From Ochotona curzoniae (Eukaryota > Chordata > Mammalia > Lagomorpha > Ochotonidae): 64,000 nt of DNA. The stretch is taken from contig NW_024466599.1 in the NCBI RefSeq assembly GCF_017591425.1, forward strand, positions 57,239,501 through 57,303,500, given 5' to 3'. Numbering within the stretch: position 1 is the stretch's first letter; each line of letters begins with the position of its first letter. Made by a program: the position numbers and the translations under genes. This document shows, in pieces, positions 36,241 to 46,574 of this stretch. Below the pieces are notes generated by a model. It was not told the DNA's origin and did not search any database. It worked only from the letters and a program-made list of their open reading frames with translations.

Positions 36241-36600
36241 TATAATTTTTCTGTAAACAGTGTTTTTTTTTTTAAACTTTTAAATTTCCGTCAGGCTAAT
36301 TGTTCTGTATTACAATTGTTTGCTATTATGTGACTATCTTGAATTCATTATAGTGATGAAGTTGACATCTTTTGATTATTGTTTATGGTGGATCAGGGTG
36401 TGAAGAATTAAGGTTAGGGGAAATTGGGTGTACTCATTGCTTCCAAATGATTAATTATGGTCTTCTTCTGTAATCCTGATCAACTATAACATTTTTGTTT
36501 TCATTTGATAAACTTTTTAGTTAGTATAAACGAAAAGTCATAAAATAAAAACATGTCATCTCAAAAAGAAAAACAAACATAATTACGTTTTGTTTGTTGT
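36241..36600. other. Spacer, possibly L1 3' UTR
   Basis: T-rich then mixed sequence after the L1. It contains GGATCAGGGTGTGAAGAATT and a mildly G-rich stretch but no clear family match. Confidence 0.35.
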
Positions 36601-36934
36601 GTTTTTAAAAAATATTTATTTATTCTTATTGCAAATTCAGATATACAGAGAGGAGGTCAGACATAGAGGAAGATCTTCTGTTTGATGATTCACTCTCCAA
36701 GTGACCGCAATGGCCAGTGCTGCCCTGATCTGAAGCCAGGAGCCAGGAATTTCCTTCAGGTATCCCACACGGGTGCAGGGTCCCAAGGATTTGGGCCATC
36801 CCTGACTGCTTTTCCCAGGCCACAAGTAGGGAGTTGGATGGGAAGTGGAGCTGCTGGGATTAGAACTGGCACCCATATGGGATCCCAGTGCATTCAAGGC
36901 AGGACTTTAGCCACTAGGCTATAGTGCCGGGCCC
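36601..36934 (-). mobile_element. CSINE, antisense, near full length
   Basis: Plus-strand order: A/T-rich tail, GAGGAAGATCTTCTGTTTG, GAAGCCAGGAGCCAGGAATT, GGTGCAGGGTCCCAAGG, GGGAAGTGGAGCTGCTGGGA, ACCCATATGGGATCCCAGTG and the head ending GTGCCGGGCCC at about 36934. No clean target-site duplication was found. Confidence 0.95.
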
Positions 36935-37094
36935 AGAAAAATACTGTTTTAAGAAAACAAAAAAAGATGAGATCTAAACTGTGCTGTACTACTAAGGGTA
37001 ACGGACAAATAAATTTGTGTATATGTGCACAAAACACATAAGAATAGCATTCCATATGACAGTTGCTGAAAACCCACTCTTGCACATGCAATGA

Positions 37095-37521
37095 CTCCCA
37101 GATATAACATAAATTAGACTACAAAACAAAGATTAAAATCACACCAAGTATATTTTCCAGCTACAAGAGTCAAAAATTAGGGATCAATAATAGGAGGAAA
37201 TTCAGAAACCTTAAAAACACATTTAAACTAAGTAACACAGTACTGAACAATTAATGGATACATGGACAAATTATATTGGAAATTAAACAGCTCCTCAAAA
37301 AACAAATGAAAGCACACGAAATGAAAACCGATCAGATGTATCCAAACCAATCCTAAGAGGAAAATTTAGAGTGTTAAACATCTGCAATAAAAAGGATTTC
37401 AATTAACACTGTATCCTAGGGATTTAAAAAAACAGTAAACAAATGCAAACTAAGTAAGAGGAAGAAAAGAATAAAGAGCAGAGACAAATTTAATCATCAC
37501 TAGGGAAACAACAAAAATAAT
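37095..37521 (+). pseudogene. Second interrupted L1: ORF2 endonuclease-RT linker
   Basis: Block with GAAATTAAACAGCTCCTCAA near 37280 and AAAGAATAAAGAGCAGAGAC near 37463 corresponds to L1 ORF2 between endonuclease and reverse transcriptase. It is a different insertion from the 30-36 kb L1, because the ORF2 order restarts here. It continues beyond two CSINEs. Confidence 0.7.
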
Positions 37522-37772
37522 AGTTCCGTGCTGTGGCTAGTACTGCAGCATAGCAAGTTAAGCTGCCTCTTGCAACACCTACAAGCTGCTGATTCAAAGA
37601 CTGCATGCACCACTTTCTATTCAGATGCCAAGAAGCTCCAGGCTCCTAACTTCCACTTGTCCCAGTCCCAGCTACTGCAGCCGTTTGAGGAATGAATCAG
37701 TGGATAGATGATCTCTCTTTTTCTGTTTCTACCTCTGTCTGGGTAACTGTCTTTCAAGTAAACAAAATCTAA
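37522..37772 (+). mobile_element. Old CSINE2-like element nested in L1
   Basis: GTTCCGTGCTGTGGCTAGTA, GCAAGTTAAGCTGCCTCTTG, CCAGGCTCCTAACTTCCAC and GTTTGAGGAATGAATCAGTG. The middle is shortened compared with other copies. No target-site duplication was identified. Confidence 0.7.
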
Positions 37773-37785
37773 AGGGAAGGAAGAG

Positions 37786-37896
37786 ACAAGAGCCAACGAA
37801 TGAATTCATTTTTGAAACCTAAACTAGATTTACAAACCTCCAGGTAAATAAACAGCCACACGAGCAGAAATAAAATCAAATATGAAAAGTGTGATG
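37786..37896 (+). pseudogene. L1 ORF2 segment between two SINEs
   Basis: AAATAAAATCAAATATGAAA and the preceding CAAACCTCCAGGTAAATAAA match the L1 ORF2 stretch just before the reverse transcriptase. Its last 12 bases are the left target-site duplication of the next CSINE. Confidence 0.65.
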
Positions 37897-38226
37897 GGGC
37901 CTGGCAAGTCGCCTATTGGCTGAAGTCCTCGCCTTGCCTGCACCAGAATCCCATATGGCATTAGTTTATATCCCAGCTGTTCTGTTTCCCTTCCAACTCT
38001 TCTGTGGCCTGGAAAGCAGCAGAGGACGGCCCAAAGCCTTGGGACCCTGCATCATTGTGGGAGACCCAGAAGCAGCTCCTGGCTCCTGGCTCCTGGCTTC
38101 AGATCGGGTCAACTTTGGCTATGGTGGTCACTTGAGGAGTGAACCAGCAGATGGAAGATCTTTCTGTCTGTCCTTCTTTCTGTAAATCTGGCTTTCCAAT
38201 AAAATAAACAATATTTAAAAAGAAGT
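37897..38226 (+). mobile_element. CSINE with 12-bp target-site duplication
   Basis: A full-length C SINE flanked by AAAAGTGTGATG at 37885-37896 and 38227-38238. The body carries CCTCGCCTTGCCTGCACC, GGACGGCCCAAAGCCTTGGG and AGCAGATGGAAGATCTTTC. CTGGCTCCTGGCTCCTGGCT near 38080 is a small internal tandem duplication. It interrupts an older L1 ORF2. Confidence 0.95.
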
Positions 38227-38238
38227 AAAAGTGTGATG

Positions 38239-38970
38239 TGACAATTGTTATCACAGAAAAAAGAAGTGGGGTAAGTGGTTACGAAGAAGATAGCAAACTT
38301 GAAAACCTACGGAAATGAATAAATTTCTAAACACCTATATAAACAGTCAAAATTAAATCATGATGCAGCTGAAAATCAATAACCTATCACAAGAACATTG
38401 ATTCTTTAATAAGCCTATCATCAAATGCATGCCTGGGTCCTGATGAGTTTACTGTTGAATTCTATGCAATATTTTAAGAAAAAAAATAATGTTAATTTTT
38501 CTGCCCATGAAAAAAAAATAATCAAACTCTTCCTACAAAGTGAGCTTTACTCTACAGCCACTCATATACACAAATAAAACTATAGTACAATATCCATGAA
38601 GAACATACATTTGTCAGTCCCCAATACAATACTTCCTAACAGTTCAACAGCTGATCAAATACATTATCAACTATGATCCACTGGGGTTTATCCATGGAAG
38701 GATGGTTTGTAATGTTCAAATCCCTAAGCACAGCCTTTCTTGTTAACATACTAAAACTCAAATTGTATATGATCATTTTATACACATAGAAAGTAATAGA
38801 ATTTTCATTCTTTAATGACGACAAAAACCCTGTATGTGTATTATTTATATACTTCAGTAATAGCTCAACACAATAAGGGATACATATGACTAGTCCAAAA
38901 CAAAATGACAGAAAACAAGGAAAAAAGGAATGATTTTCCCCTAGTTCTACAGTAAGACAAGAATGTTCAG
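38239..38970 (+). pseudogene. L1 ORF2 reverse-transcriptase region
   Basis: Continuation of the 37-40 kb L1. AAATGCATGCCTGGGTCCTG (38424), GATCCACTGGGGTTTATCC (38676, the 'dHvGFIPG' segment) and AAGACAAGAATGTTCAGAC (38954, the 'RQgCP' segment) appear in the expected order. The frame is broken. Confidence 0.75.
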
Positions 38971-39756
38971 ACTTTTTATTTAATATTTTGCTGACTTTTT
39001 AGTTTATTTTGCCAGTAGAAATAGGCAAGAGAGAGAATTTAAAGCAGTGTGATTAATTGTCCTTTGTTACAGACAACATGAACTTACACAGCGAGCTTTG
39101 AGGTCACAATGAAATCACACTTCCCTCCAGTTAGAATAGTTATGATGCTACAAATAAGATATGAGATGGGTAGAGAAGACTTGAAGAAAATGGATCACTT
39201 TTATGCTGTTGGCAAGGATGTAAGTACAATCTTTAGAGAGAAATATGCAGAGAGTCACTAAAAACAAAAATATAAATATTCTATCATGCAGTATTCCTGC
39301 TTCTGGGTATAAACTTACAGGAAATTAAATTCTTTTTTGGAAGGCCATCTGCATTGGCATTGAAACCATTTAAAATATCCATGATATATCAAGATCAATG
39401 ACTACAGAAATGCATATACAATGAAATACTATTCAAACACCAAAATAATAAATATGACAACATAGATGGTCCTGGAGAATATTATGTTAAATTGAAAAAG
39501 GAATAAAAGAACCCTATGATCACAGTTGGGTGTGGAATATTAACAAACGTTAAGTTCATAGAAGAGAGTAGAAATTGTAGCCATAGGGTTAAGAGAATTG
39601 GAAATCTGGAAAAATATAGATATTGAAGTTACAGGAGACGCATAATTTTGGGGAGTATATTACACAATTGGTATATTATAGCTTTATAATAGTGTTGCAT
39701 ATCTCAAAAACATTAGAATATAGAATTTTGAACATTTTATCACAAAGAAGTGACAA
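38971..39756 (+). pseudogene. L1 ORF2 end and L1MA/MB-type 3' UTR
   Basis: After an internal deletion the sequence resumes near the ORF2 C-terminus (ATGAAATCACACTTCCCTCC at 39109, GTATTCCTGCTTCTGGGTAT at 39291) and runs into an L1M 3' UTR: GAAGAGAGTAGAAATTGTAG, then TTGTGGAGT-like and TATATTACACAATTGG blocks, then AGAATTTTGAACATTTTATC and AAGAAGTGACAAATG. Confidence 0.75.
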
Positions 39757-39889
39757 ATGTTTTATGTGACTGATATGCTGCATATTATGACTTTATTATT
39801 CCAGTATATGCACAAAGTTTTGCATTGTATCTACTGGATAATTATGCACAGATTGTACAAACTGCCACACCCACTGCCATCTATGAGTC

Positions 39890-40295
39890 AGAATGAGTAT
39901 GGGCTGGCTAGGCTAGATTATAGCACCTGCTGGCAAGTGCTAGGAGTAAATGTGAGTCACATCAGGCTAGACTTCAGTATCCCCTTGTCAGGTGCAAGAT
40001 CTGTGGATGGGAGCAAGCCTGCAGGAGAGTGTGGGAACTGCCCTGTTGGGCTGCAGCTCTTACTGGTGAGCAGGAGATCCAGGGCCAGGGGCAGACTGGG
40101 CTGGTCAAGGCAGCTGCACCAACAGGCATACTTGTGGGATGCGTCTGGAGGTGGGAGTGGGACTAAGCATAGCTGCAGCACTATGGGCATGCATGAGAGG
40201 CAGGGGGAATGTGACCTTCCTCATTCTCATTGGAGACCAACAAGGGTATGCATCCCTATCAACTATGTAAAGAATACTGCAAATGAAAATTAGGA
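39890..40295 (+). repeat. Unclassified GC-richer repeat, copy 2
   Basis: A GC-rich island of about 400 bp between AT-rich neighbours. Start GGGCTGGCTAGGCTAGATTA and end ATGCATCCCTATCAACTATG match the ends of the block at 16510-17350. The interior (CTGCAGGAGAGTGTGGGAAC, GGGCTGCAGCTCTTACTGG) is G-rich. A 178-codon ORF spans its left edge and the preceding L1 tail, so it is not a gene. Possibly a lagomorph L1 5' UTR or an LTR. Confidence 0.45.
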
Positions 40296-40654
40296 AAAGA
40301 CATGTACAACTGTGCATGAAGTAAAACAGATATTAATGTATGTCTCATTACTATAATTTTTGAAAAGGCATTTATTCTGCTTAAACCTTCAAGTGATACA
40401 AATTAATTCAATATACTTAGAATATGTTTAATATATTATAGGTATTATTTCCTTTATGCTCGGCAACAGATAACTGATCATTATTGAGAAAAAATGGAAG
40501 TTAACTGTCAGTTTTAGTGGTATTTTTGAATAATCTATTCTTGGCTTTGCTATCCCTTTACACTGTCTTCACAGTATCTTTCTCCTTGTTCTATTGTGTT
40601 TCTCCTGCTTATCTTTCATTGAATTTAATTTGTTTCTAGGTTTATATTTTCTTC
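40296..40654. other. Unassigned AT-rich DNA
   Basis: No gene or recognisable repeat. Confidence 0.45.
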
Positions 40655-40738
40655 AGATCCAATTCATGTCTCTATGCCATATCTGTTCTAGGAATGCCAT
40701 TTACTTTTTCATTTGATTACACAAAGATCCAATTCATG
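40655..40738 (+). repeat. Templated insertion: acceptor site
   Basis: A 62-bp segment (40666-40727) that recurs at 41249-41310 with one difference. The 14-base AGATCCAATTCATG occurs at both sides of it (40655-40668 and 40725-40738). The layout suggests that a copy of the downstream segment was inserted here between short direct repeats. Confidence 0.9.
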
Positions 40739-40869
40739 AAAGTGGGTGTTTATAACTTCACTGCAGAAAAAAAATCAAAGTACTACCAAAAGTTTTATTC
40801 TTAATATTTTTCTTTTCATCGAAGAAAGTTGGTTTATATCATAAGCTTGCTACATATGCAGTTTACTGT

Positions 40870-41245
40870 TTCATGATTGTTAGGTATTTATATAAACTAG
40901 TGTTTATATTTAAAAATGTGCAATTCTATGAATTTTGATGATACAATATACTCATCATCATAATCACTATCCAAAAAAACTCCAACCCCAAATATTCTGT
41001 TTCTCTGCCAAACCTTGAAAATCAGTTATCCACCTTCTGTACCTACAGGTTTTGTCTTTTCATAATGTCATACTAACAGGCCTTTGGAATCTGGTTCTAT
41101 TTCATTTAGTTTAATACAACAGAGATTTATCTATGCTACTGCAGTTTATTTTTCATCACTTAGCAATAGATTGTTACATACATGTGTTCCTGTTGTTACT
41201 TTATATACATTCAAAAAATGACAAACATTTGAATTTTTTCAGTTA
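40870..41245 (-). mobile_element. Ancient L1M 3' region, antisense
   Basis: AAAAATGTGCAATTCTATG, ATTTTGATGATACAATATAC, ATAATCACTATCCAAAAAA and TTCATTTAGTTTAATACAAC resemble the reverse complement of L1M 3' UTR and the end of ORF2. The two copies of a 62-bp duplication lie on either side. Confidence 0.5.
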
Positions 41246-41248
41246 GTA

Positions 41249-41310
41249 ATGTCTCTATGCCATATCTGTTCTAGAAATGCCATTTACTTTTTCATTTGAT
41301 TACACAAAGA
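41249..41310 (+). repeat. 62-bp direct duplication, downstream copy
   Basis: Starts ATGTCTCTATGCCATATCTG and ends ATTACACAAAGA. It matches 40666-40727 except for one base (AGAAATG here, AGGAATG upstream). It is the likely donor, because the upstream copy is bracketed by a short direct repeat. Confidence 0.9.
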
Positions 41311-41324
41311 AAACAAATTTAACA

Positions 41325-41649
41325 TGGTTCATAGATACAGTTCCAGGGATACAGTGATACTTCCCTTCTTTCCTCATTCCTGTCCTTTGAATTTGGGGGA
41401 TAATATTTTTATTTACATTATACTTAAAGGCTCAATGTTCCAGTAGATAAAGAGATGAACAATGCAATATGTAAAGTGACGATTGTTAAGCAGGAATATA
41501 AGCAAAGGCTATGAACAACAGTCAAATGTAAAGATGGCAATTTTCATATAGAACACAATTTAAACATAATCACAGGTCATTAAAACTATCGTAGTTATAT
41601 CATTCTCAAACCTTTACCAGAAATAGAAACATTTTCACAAAGTTAGACA
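41325..41649 (-). mobile_element. Lagomorph L1 3' UTR, antisense
   Basis: ATACAGTTCCAGGGATACAG, GGCTCAATGTTCCAGTAGAT and AGGCTATGAACAACAGTCAA are in the same order as 20085-20490 and match the reverse complement of the lagomorph L1 3' UTR. A CSINE2 interrupts it at 41650, after which antisense ORF2 follows. Confidence 0.7.
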
Positions 41650-41915
41650 TAGTGCCTAAAGGCACCATGCGTTACACCAGCAACCCACACAGGCAACAGT
41701 TAGTGTCCCGGCTGCTCCACGTCTGATCCTGTTCCAGGTTAGTGGCCTCAGATTCCCCACATGCTTGATCCCTTGCCACCCTTGCAGGAAGCCTGGGTGA
41801 GGTTCCTGTCTTTGACCTGACTCAACACTGGCTCTGGCAACAACTTGGGGAATGACTCAACCCATGGGAGACCTCTGTCTGACTTCATATAAATCTCTTA
41901 AATAAAACATTTCCA
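41650..41915 (+). mobile_element. Old CSINE2-like element nested in antisense L1
   Basis: GTCCCGGCTGCTCCACGTCT, GCAGGAAGCCTGGGTGAGG, CAACTTGGGGAATGACTCAA and TATAAATCTCTTAAATAAAA follow the older C SINE order with many changes. Confidence 0.65.
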
Positions 41916-41929
41916 TCAATATTATTACA

Positions 41930-42415
41930 CATAGGCATTTTTTTTCTTTTCAAATTTAGCTTCCATATATAAAAGAACACATGGTATTTTTCCTTTTATG
42001 CCTCTGATTTATTTCACTAAACATGATGTGTCCAGTTGCATGTTTTGATACAAATGATAGAAATTCATTTTGTATAGCTGAGTGATTTTATGCGTAGTTT
42101 TTTCCATTCATTTGATGGATAAATTCACTCCATATTTTGGTTATTGTTAACAACTGTGAACACAGTTTACAGTTACAGCTATTGTTAACTGCTATAAACA
42201 CAGTGGTGCAGGTGATATGGGCAAGGTGGGCAGGTAGCCGGCCAGTTTGGTTTCATGAGTTGTAAAACTTTTTTTTAATGAAATCTACCTACCATATTCT
42301 GCAGTGGTCACACTAATTTCCTTTCCACAAGAACTGGACTTCCCCTTTCTCCACAGACTTGCCAGCATTTGCACTGTTTCTTTCCTTTGAATTGCAGTCA
42401 TTCACACAACAGTAA
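41930..42415 (-). pseudogene. Lagomorph L1 ORF2 C-terminal part, antisense
   Basis: Plus-strand landmarks, all reverse complements of the L1 ORF2 3' region: TTATTTCACTAAACATGATG, TTTTCCATTCATTTGATGGA, CCATATTTTGGTTATTGTTA, GAACTGGACTTCCCCTTTCT and CCACAGACTTGCCAGCATTT. It continues the antisense L1 from 41325. At about 42415 it meets a second L1 in the opposite orientation. Confidence 0.75.
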
Positions 42416-42930
42416 ATGCCAACACTGTAACTTCGGTATTGTTCATAAAATCTATCCGTAACCCAGATGTGTATCAAGAGATGACTAGGTAAAGAAAATG
42501 TGGTATACAGACACTATGGAATACTACTCTGCCATAATAAAAAATGAGAGCTTGCCTTTTGCAGCAACATAGAAGCAACTCCAAATCATTAGAAGCAAAA
42601 ATCTGATGTTTCCCTGATCTGTGGTAACCAATACCCAAAATACAAAAAAAAAAAAGTATAGGAATGAGATCAACATTTTGAGATTTGATAATTGTTTACT
42701 ACCTGTGTCTGTACTTAAAAGACACAGTAAGAATTTGCCTACTTGTGCTTTTACTTAAAACAGTGTTAAGCTTGTGATTTTAAATCCCAAGAATGCCATT
42801 ATAAAAATAAAACTAAGAAGGAACTAGGAGTGTGTGATGGATTAGATGTATCACTAGGCACCTAAATCTATATTGTGAAATACATGAAAGTTGTGTAATA
42901 TATATACATAAATTAAAATTTAAAAAAAGA
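42416..42930 (+). pseudogene. L1 ORF2 end and 3' UTR, sense
   Basis: GAAAATGTGGTATACAGACA, CTATGGAATACTACTCTGCC and the 3' UTR with GAGATTTGATAATTGTTTAC, CTAGGAGTGTGTGATGGATT and TGAAATACATGAAAGTTGTG, ending A-rich near 42925. It covers much the same L1 region as the antisense element before it, so the two are separate insertions. Confidence 0.75.
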
Positions 42931-43490
42931 TTAAATATATCTTTATATTTAAAGCAACGTAACCTTAACATTTAAAGAAATGTTAAACTCTTTTCCAAAG
43001 TACTGCACTATTTTGTCTTCTTATTTTTCTGCATTCTAAACAGCAATTGCTATTATCTGGAATGTAAGTTTTCTTATATTTTTTACCATAACAATATCAT
43101 AGTATCTCCTAGGAACTTCATAAATAATTCATATTCATAATCTTAGAAGATTTTGAAATATACTTGAAATATTCATGAAATCAGTAGGTAATATCAAACA
43201 GCTTTACCTCATACTTCTATGAATCTTCACAAAATCTGTTTAGTCAGAACAAAGATGTGCTGAAGGTCCAAGAACTAATATAATGCATACAAACTGATTT
43301 AATAATATAAATTATTTTCAGTAAGTAGCATTCTGCAGACTCATCTTATTTTGTTCTATTGCTACCATAAAGATCAAGTTAGGATACTGTCTAGGGTCAT
43401 CAAGAAAATTGTATTTAATACAGTTTATGGGAAATGGAATTCAAAAATAATATGCATTTGGCAAAATTGTTAAAAGACTCCTCCGGAACC
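42931..43490. other. Unassigned AT-rich DNA
   Basis: No gene or recognisable repeat. Confidence 0.45.
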
Positions 43491-43504
43491 AAAATAAAAA
43501 GTTA

Positions 43505-43828
43505 GGGCCCGGCGCGATGGCACAGTGGTTAACGTCCTAGCCTTGTATGCCTGGGATCCCATATGGGTACCTTTTCTGTTTCCAGCGGCCCCACTTCCCT
43601 TCCAGCTCCCTGCCTGTGGCCCAGGAAAGCAGCAGAGGACGGCCCAAAGCTTTGGGACCCTGCACCTGTGTGGGAGACCCGGAAGAGGCTCCTGGCTTCG
43701 GATCAGCATAGTATTGGCCTTTGCACTCACTTGGGGTGTGAATCATCGGACAGAAGATCTTCCTCTCTGTCTCTCCTCTCTGTATATCTGCCTTTCCAAT
43801 AAAAATAAATCTTTAAAAATAAAAAAAT
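43505..43828 (+). mobile_element. CSINE with 14-bp target-site duplication
   Basis: A well-preserved C SINE starting GGGCCCGGCGCGATGGCAC, with GGGATCCCATATGGG, GGACGGCCCAAAGCTTTGGG and GAAGATCTTCCTCTCTGTC. AAAATAAAAAGTTA lies at 43491-43504 and 43829-43842; the A bases are partly shared with the tail. The B box is damaged (TTTTCTGTTTCC instead of GGTTCTAATCC). Confidence 0.95.
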
Positions 43829-43842
43829 AAAATAAAAAGTTA

Positions 43843-44921
43843 GCTATTTACTTTAATGAGCCTTCAACTATCCTATGTTCAACGTCAAGCCAAACAGCCC
43901 AACACGACGGCTATAGATTTACACTGCACTCACATCACATGTATCACATTTTCAAAACATTCTCTTGCATAAAACTTACAGTTAATATTGAAAACTGTTA
44001 TCTACGTTTTGATTCACAGTACGTACTCAGCAATAGGTAATACAGCATTTCTCTACAAACAGAAACAATTATTGATCAGGCTTCCCTCAGATTAGTACTA
44101 GATGCAATTTCCTATTGTCTCATGACTCATCATTACTACCCCCAAAGGTATGTGTGACAAAAATCTAAACGCTTTTCAGGAAATTTCCTAGAAAAAACTG
44201 TGCTTATTTTTCATAGTTTAGCTAGTTACATGAATACTCACAACACTGTAAGAGGCTTGCAGACCCATCTGTGTGGGGAGGGAAGGTGGGATTGCTTCCA
44301 AAATATTGAGATTTTTAGTAAAAAAAAAAAAAAGGTGAAAAATTGCAATGCAAACCATTTCATTTCAAGTGTATCTATTTTCAGACATGAAGGTAAAAGA
44401 GAGAGCAGAGAATAGAAGACACTCCTATAGTTTCACAATAAGTTATCAGTGAATAAATTACATCATTAGGTTTTGAATTTTTTATCTAAAAAAACAATTT
44501 TGGTTAGTTACACTTTGCCAAAATATATTTCTTACATACTTAAACCAAAAGATACTTTTAGCCTGTCAGAATTTATATGTCCTTGGAAAAAAAAAAGAAA
44601 ATAGCATTGCAATGGCAGAACAGCCAAGAAACATTTGAATGGACTTAGATAAAGGTCTAAATCTGTCACATTTCTAATGATTTTAATTTTTGTTAACACT
44701 TAATTTGGTCATCTTTATTGAATGAGAAAGTTTCAAAAGTCAGTGACTTTGGCAGGCAAAGTTTGAAACTAATGGATTTAAACATGAAGATATGCATTTT
44801 AATATATATCACTGTGCATGGTTTATCCAGAAAAACCCGAAAAATTTCAGTACAATACATGAAAATGAAAGAAACTGTAAAGATACCATAGTGAGCTATG
44901 CAGTATGCTAACAAAGCCTTA
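43843..44921. other. Unassigned AT-rich DNA
   Basis: No gene or named repeat. A runs are at 44320-44333 and 44587-44599. Confidence 0.45.
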
Positions 44922-44936
44922 CTCAAAATATTTTTT

Positions 44937-45268
44937 TTTTATTTTAAAGATTTATTTTTATTATTTTTTCATTGGAAAGGCAGATATACAGAGAGGAGAG
45001 ACAGAGAGGAAGATCTTCCGTCCGATGATTCACTCCCCAAGTGAGCGCAACGGGCCGATACTATGCCAATCCAAAGCCAGGAGCCTCTTCCGGGTCTCCC
45101 ACGCGGGTGCAGGTTCCCAAAGCTTTGGGCTGTCCTCGACTGCTTTCCTGGGCCACAGGCAGGGAGCTGGAAGGGAAGCGGGGCTGCTGGGATTAGAACC
45201 GGCGCCCATATGGGATCCGGGGCGTGCAAGGCGAGGACCTTTAACCACTTGCGCCACCGCGCCGGGCC
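44937..45268 (-). mobile_element. CSINE, young subfamily, 15-bp target-site duplication
   Basis: Near-intact antisense C SINE. CTCAAAATATTTTTT occurs at 44922-44936 and 45269-45283. On its own strand it reads GGTGGCGCAAGTGGTTAAAG, GGGAACCTGCACCCGCGTGG and GCATAGTATCGGCCCGTTGC, shared with the copies at 48603 and 61092 but not with older copies. The B box GGTTCTAATCC is intact. Long ORFs across it on both strands are not genes. Confidence 0.98.
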
Positions 45269-45412
45269 CTCAAAATATTTTTTGTAAGTACCTTTTAAAG
45301 TGTATATCTGAACACTTAACAGCTGTAATCCATTAACAAGTCATTAGTTAACAGTATTTCTGGAGAAAGATTGTGGTACAGAAATATTTGAACTAATTAA
45401 AATGAATGATAA

Positions 45413-45690
45413 TAAGGTCAGTGTTGTGGCACAGTAAATTAAGCCTTCACTGTGCAGGCATCTCAAGTGGGCATGGCGGTTCAAATCCCAACCCTTCCAA
45501 CTCTTTTTAGCTCCACGATAGTGCACCTGGGAAATCGGCAGATGATGCCTTCTGATGGAGCTCTGTGCTCCTGGCTTCAGGCTACCCAGTCTCATAGTCA
45601 TGGTATTTGTTAAGTAACGGAGTGTCTGGGAGATTTTGCTCTGTTATTCTGCTTTCCAAGTAAACAAATAAATTCCTTTTTAAAAAAATG
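45413..45690 (+). mobile_element. Old CSINE2-like element
   Basis: GGTCAGTGTTGTGGCACAGT, AATTAAGCCTTCACTGTGCA, TTCAAATCCCAACCCTTCC, CTCTGTGCTCCTGGCTTCAG and AAGTAAACAAATAAATTCC follow the older C SINE. An A run near 45685 forms the tail. Confidence 0.8.
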
Positions 45691-46145
45691 TAGATAAAAG
45701 CCACAATATGTGATTCATTTAGATACCCATCAGTTTATGAACAGATAAGGAAAACTTGGCACATATACAGGAAGAGTTACCATTTACCCCTAAGAGTATA
45801 GGAAATCCTGTCATTTGCAACAATATATATGACCCCAGAAGACATTTGTTAAATTTTATAGGACATACAAACACGAATAACACAATTTCACCTATAAGTA
45901 GAACACGAAAATGCTCAGCTCTTAAGTCAAAGAGTAGAAATACTGGCAACCATGGGCTAGGGGGGGAAATGTTACAAAATATTAGTAAGAGTCTATTAGC
46001 TCCATTTAGATAAAAGGAGTAAGTTAGAGGTCTATTGTCCAATTACATGATAACTAGTTAATGCTATATTGTGTACTTGGTAAGCATGAATATGTTGGAT
46101 AGGTTTATGAAATAGATTTAACTGTAAGAAAAGATATTAATGACA
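45691..46145 (+). mobile_element. L1M 3' end (ORF2 end and 3' UTR)
   Basis: ATACCCATCAGTTTATGAAC, TGGCACATATACAGGAAGAG, AATCCTGTCATTTGCAACAA, AGAGTAGAAATACTGGCAAC, CATGGGCTAGGGGGGGAAAT and TAATGCTATATTGTGTACTT follow the order of an ancient L1MA/MB 3' end. Both short opposed ORFs here are relics. Confidence 0.7.
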
Positions 46146-46574
46146 ATTCTATGGGATATTAATTTACAATAATTTATTAATGATTTTATATTCTTACCAT
46201 ATGCAAAACATAATTGTACCTTATAGTTTTGACAAATCATACACTTGCTTGTCTTAGAATTTATTTGTAGCAGCTGCATGAACTACCACAACAGATATTT
46301 TTCTGGGTGGTTTTGGGGAATAACAATTTAAGATTAATCAGTAGCACAATTTTTCAGTTTTTCTGATCTGGGATGTAGGAAAAAATGTGTTAGAAATCAG
46401 AAATTGTTTGGTTTGTTCATGTCACCATTCTCTCAGTTACTTATTTACAGACAAGTTTTCTAGTATGTAAAAGCTAGTAATATTTAATGATAGCCTCCTG
46501 AGGTTCCTAAAGCACAGGTAAGTTTCTATGCAGTGCATTAGGCATTTTCTACCTCAAATTCTTTTCATAAGAGT
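46146..46574. other. Unassigned AT-rich DNA
   Basis: No gene or recognisable repeat. Confidence 0.45.

Noticed and set aside
39757..40293. 178-codon ORF
   Set aside because: It begins in L1 3' UTR and runs into the GC-richer repeat. It has no domain, and stop depletion is explained by GC content.
42130..42600. Twin-primed L1 inversion
   Set aside because: The antisense and sense parts cover overlapping L1 sequence, including both 3' UTRs, which twin priming does not produce.
44905..45336. 143-codon ORF and the similar ORFs at 48609-48959 and 61041-61429
   Set aside because: The translations are variants of one peptide because they are the same SINE body read in either direction.
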